This document shows positions 63,905 through 64,000 of a DNA stretch of 64,000 nucleotides, piece after piece (the stretch's first letter is position 1; every line of letters starts with the position of its first letter). Both the position numbers and the translations under genes were made by a program. The stretch is from Aurantimonas sp036549475 (lineage in GTDB: Bacteria; Pseudomonadota; Alphaproteobacteria; Rhizobiales; Rhizobiaceae). The notes under the pieces were generated by a model that saw only the letters and a program-made list of their open reading frames with translations, was not told the DNA's origin and did no database searches. The stretch is from positions 10,664-74,663 of the forward strand of contig NZ_JAZHLI010000022.1 in assembly GCF_036549475.1 (NCBI RefSeq), read 5' to 3'.

Positions 63905-64000
63905 TCAGAACAGGCTGAGCAGGCGAGAGAGGAATGCATTGTCCCAGCCTGCCCTTTGGAATTTCCCCTTCAAGGATTCCTTTGAGCCGTCCTTCTGCAT
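63905..64000 (-). CDS. possible 3' end of a minus-strand gene at the window edge
   Basis: Read on the minus strand, an open frame enters at base 64000 and runs 31 codons to a TGA at 63905-63907, ending WDNAFLSRLLSLF. It faces the urt operon convergently. Base composition is lower in GC than the neighbouring genes, and it is too short to identify. It may equally be chance. Confidence 0.25.
   Translation of the reverse strand: MQKDGSKESLKGKFQRAGWDNAFLSRLLSLF

Overview
This is a 64 kb stretch of a high-GC (roughly two thirds G+C by eye) alphaproteobacterial chromosome, most likely Hyphomicrobiales (Rhizobiales). Grounds: an alphaproteobacterial-type 5-aminolevulinate synthase (HemA), tightly packed genes with strong GC3 bias, and a bacterial tetrahydromethanopterin (H4MPT) pathway. 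The species cannot be named from the sequence alone. The organism is a methylotroph or C1-oxidiser: nearly the whole methanol-to-formate route lies in one 36 kb block. No mobile element, tRNA, rRNA or CRISPR array was found. One N at 29702 sits between two exact 141 bp copies and marks a scaffold join.

Layout. 1-13.5 kb holds housekeeping and accessory genes: an AbrB-type membrane protein (cut by the edge), cupin, hemA, epimerase, sugar transferase, a SAF-domain dehydrogenase, two MarR regulators, methyltransferase, GST, pncB, a zinc-free oxidoreductase and a DJ-1/PfpI protein. At 13.6-15.4 kb is a gamma-glutamyltransferase. At 15.8-21.5 kb is a beta-oxidation module resembling the pimeloyl-CoA genes pimC, pimD and pimF, with an IclR regulator.

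21.7-35.6 kb is the methanol oxidation region. It encodes the lanthanide-type PQQ methanol dehydrogenase XoxF, its cytochrome XoxG and the periplasmic protein XoxJ. Around them lie a rhodanese-like PQQ-associated protein, a SoxYZ-like carrier with a SoxH-like metallohydrolase, an MxaD-like SRPBCC protein, a YVTN beta-propeller, small secreted and membrane proteins, a MoxX/MoxY-type two-component system and a PQQ-associated solute-binding protein. 35.6-57.3 kb is the H4MPT/methanofuran region: formaldehyde-activating enzyme (fae), mtdB, mch, fhcBADC, mptG and cofactor-biosynthesis genes, including an MfnB-FolB fusion. A PaoABC-type molybdenum aldehyde oxidoreductase is embedded in it.

Together XoxFG would oxidise methanol to formaldehyde in the periplasm. 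Fae, MtdB, Mch and FhcABCD would then carry the C1 unit on H4MPT and methanofuran to formate in the cytoplasm. No formate dehydrogenase or PQQ synthesis genes are in the window. 57.9-63.9 kb is a urea ABC transporter operon, urtABCDE, behind a textbook sigma-54 promoter, which indicates nitrogen control.
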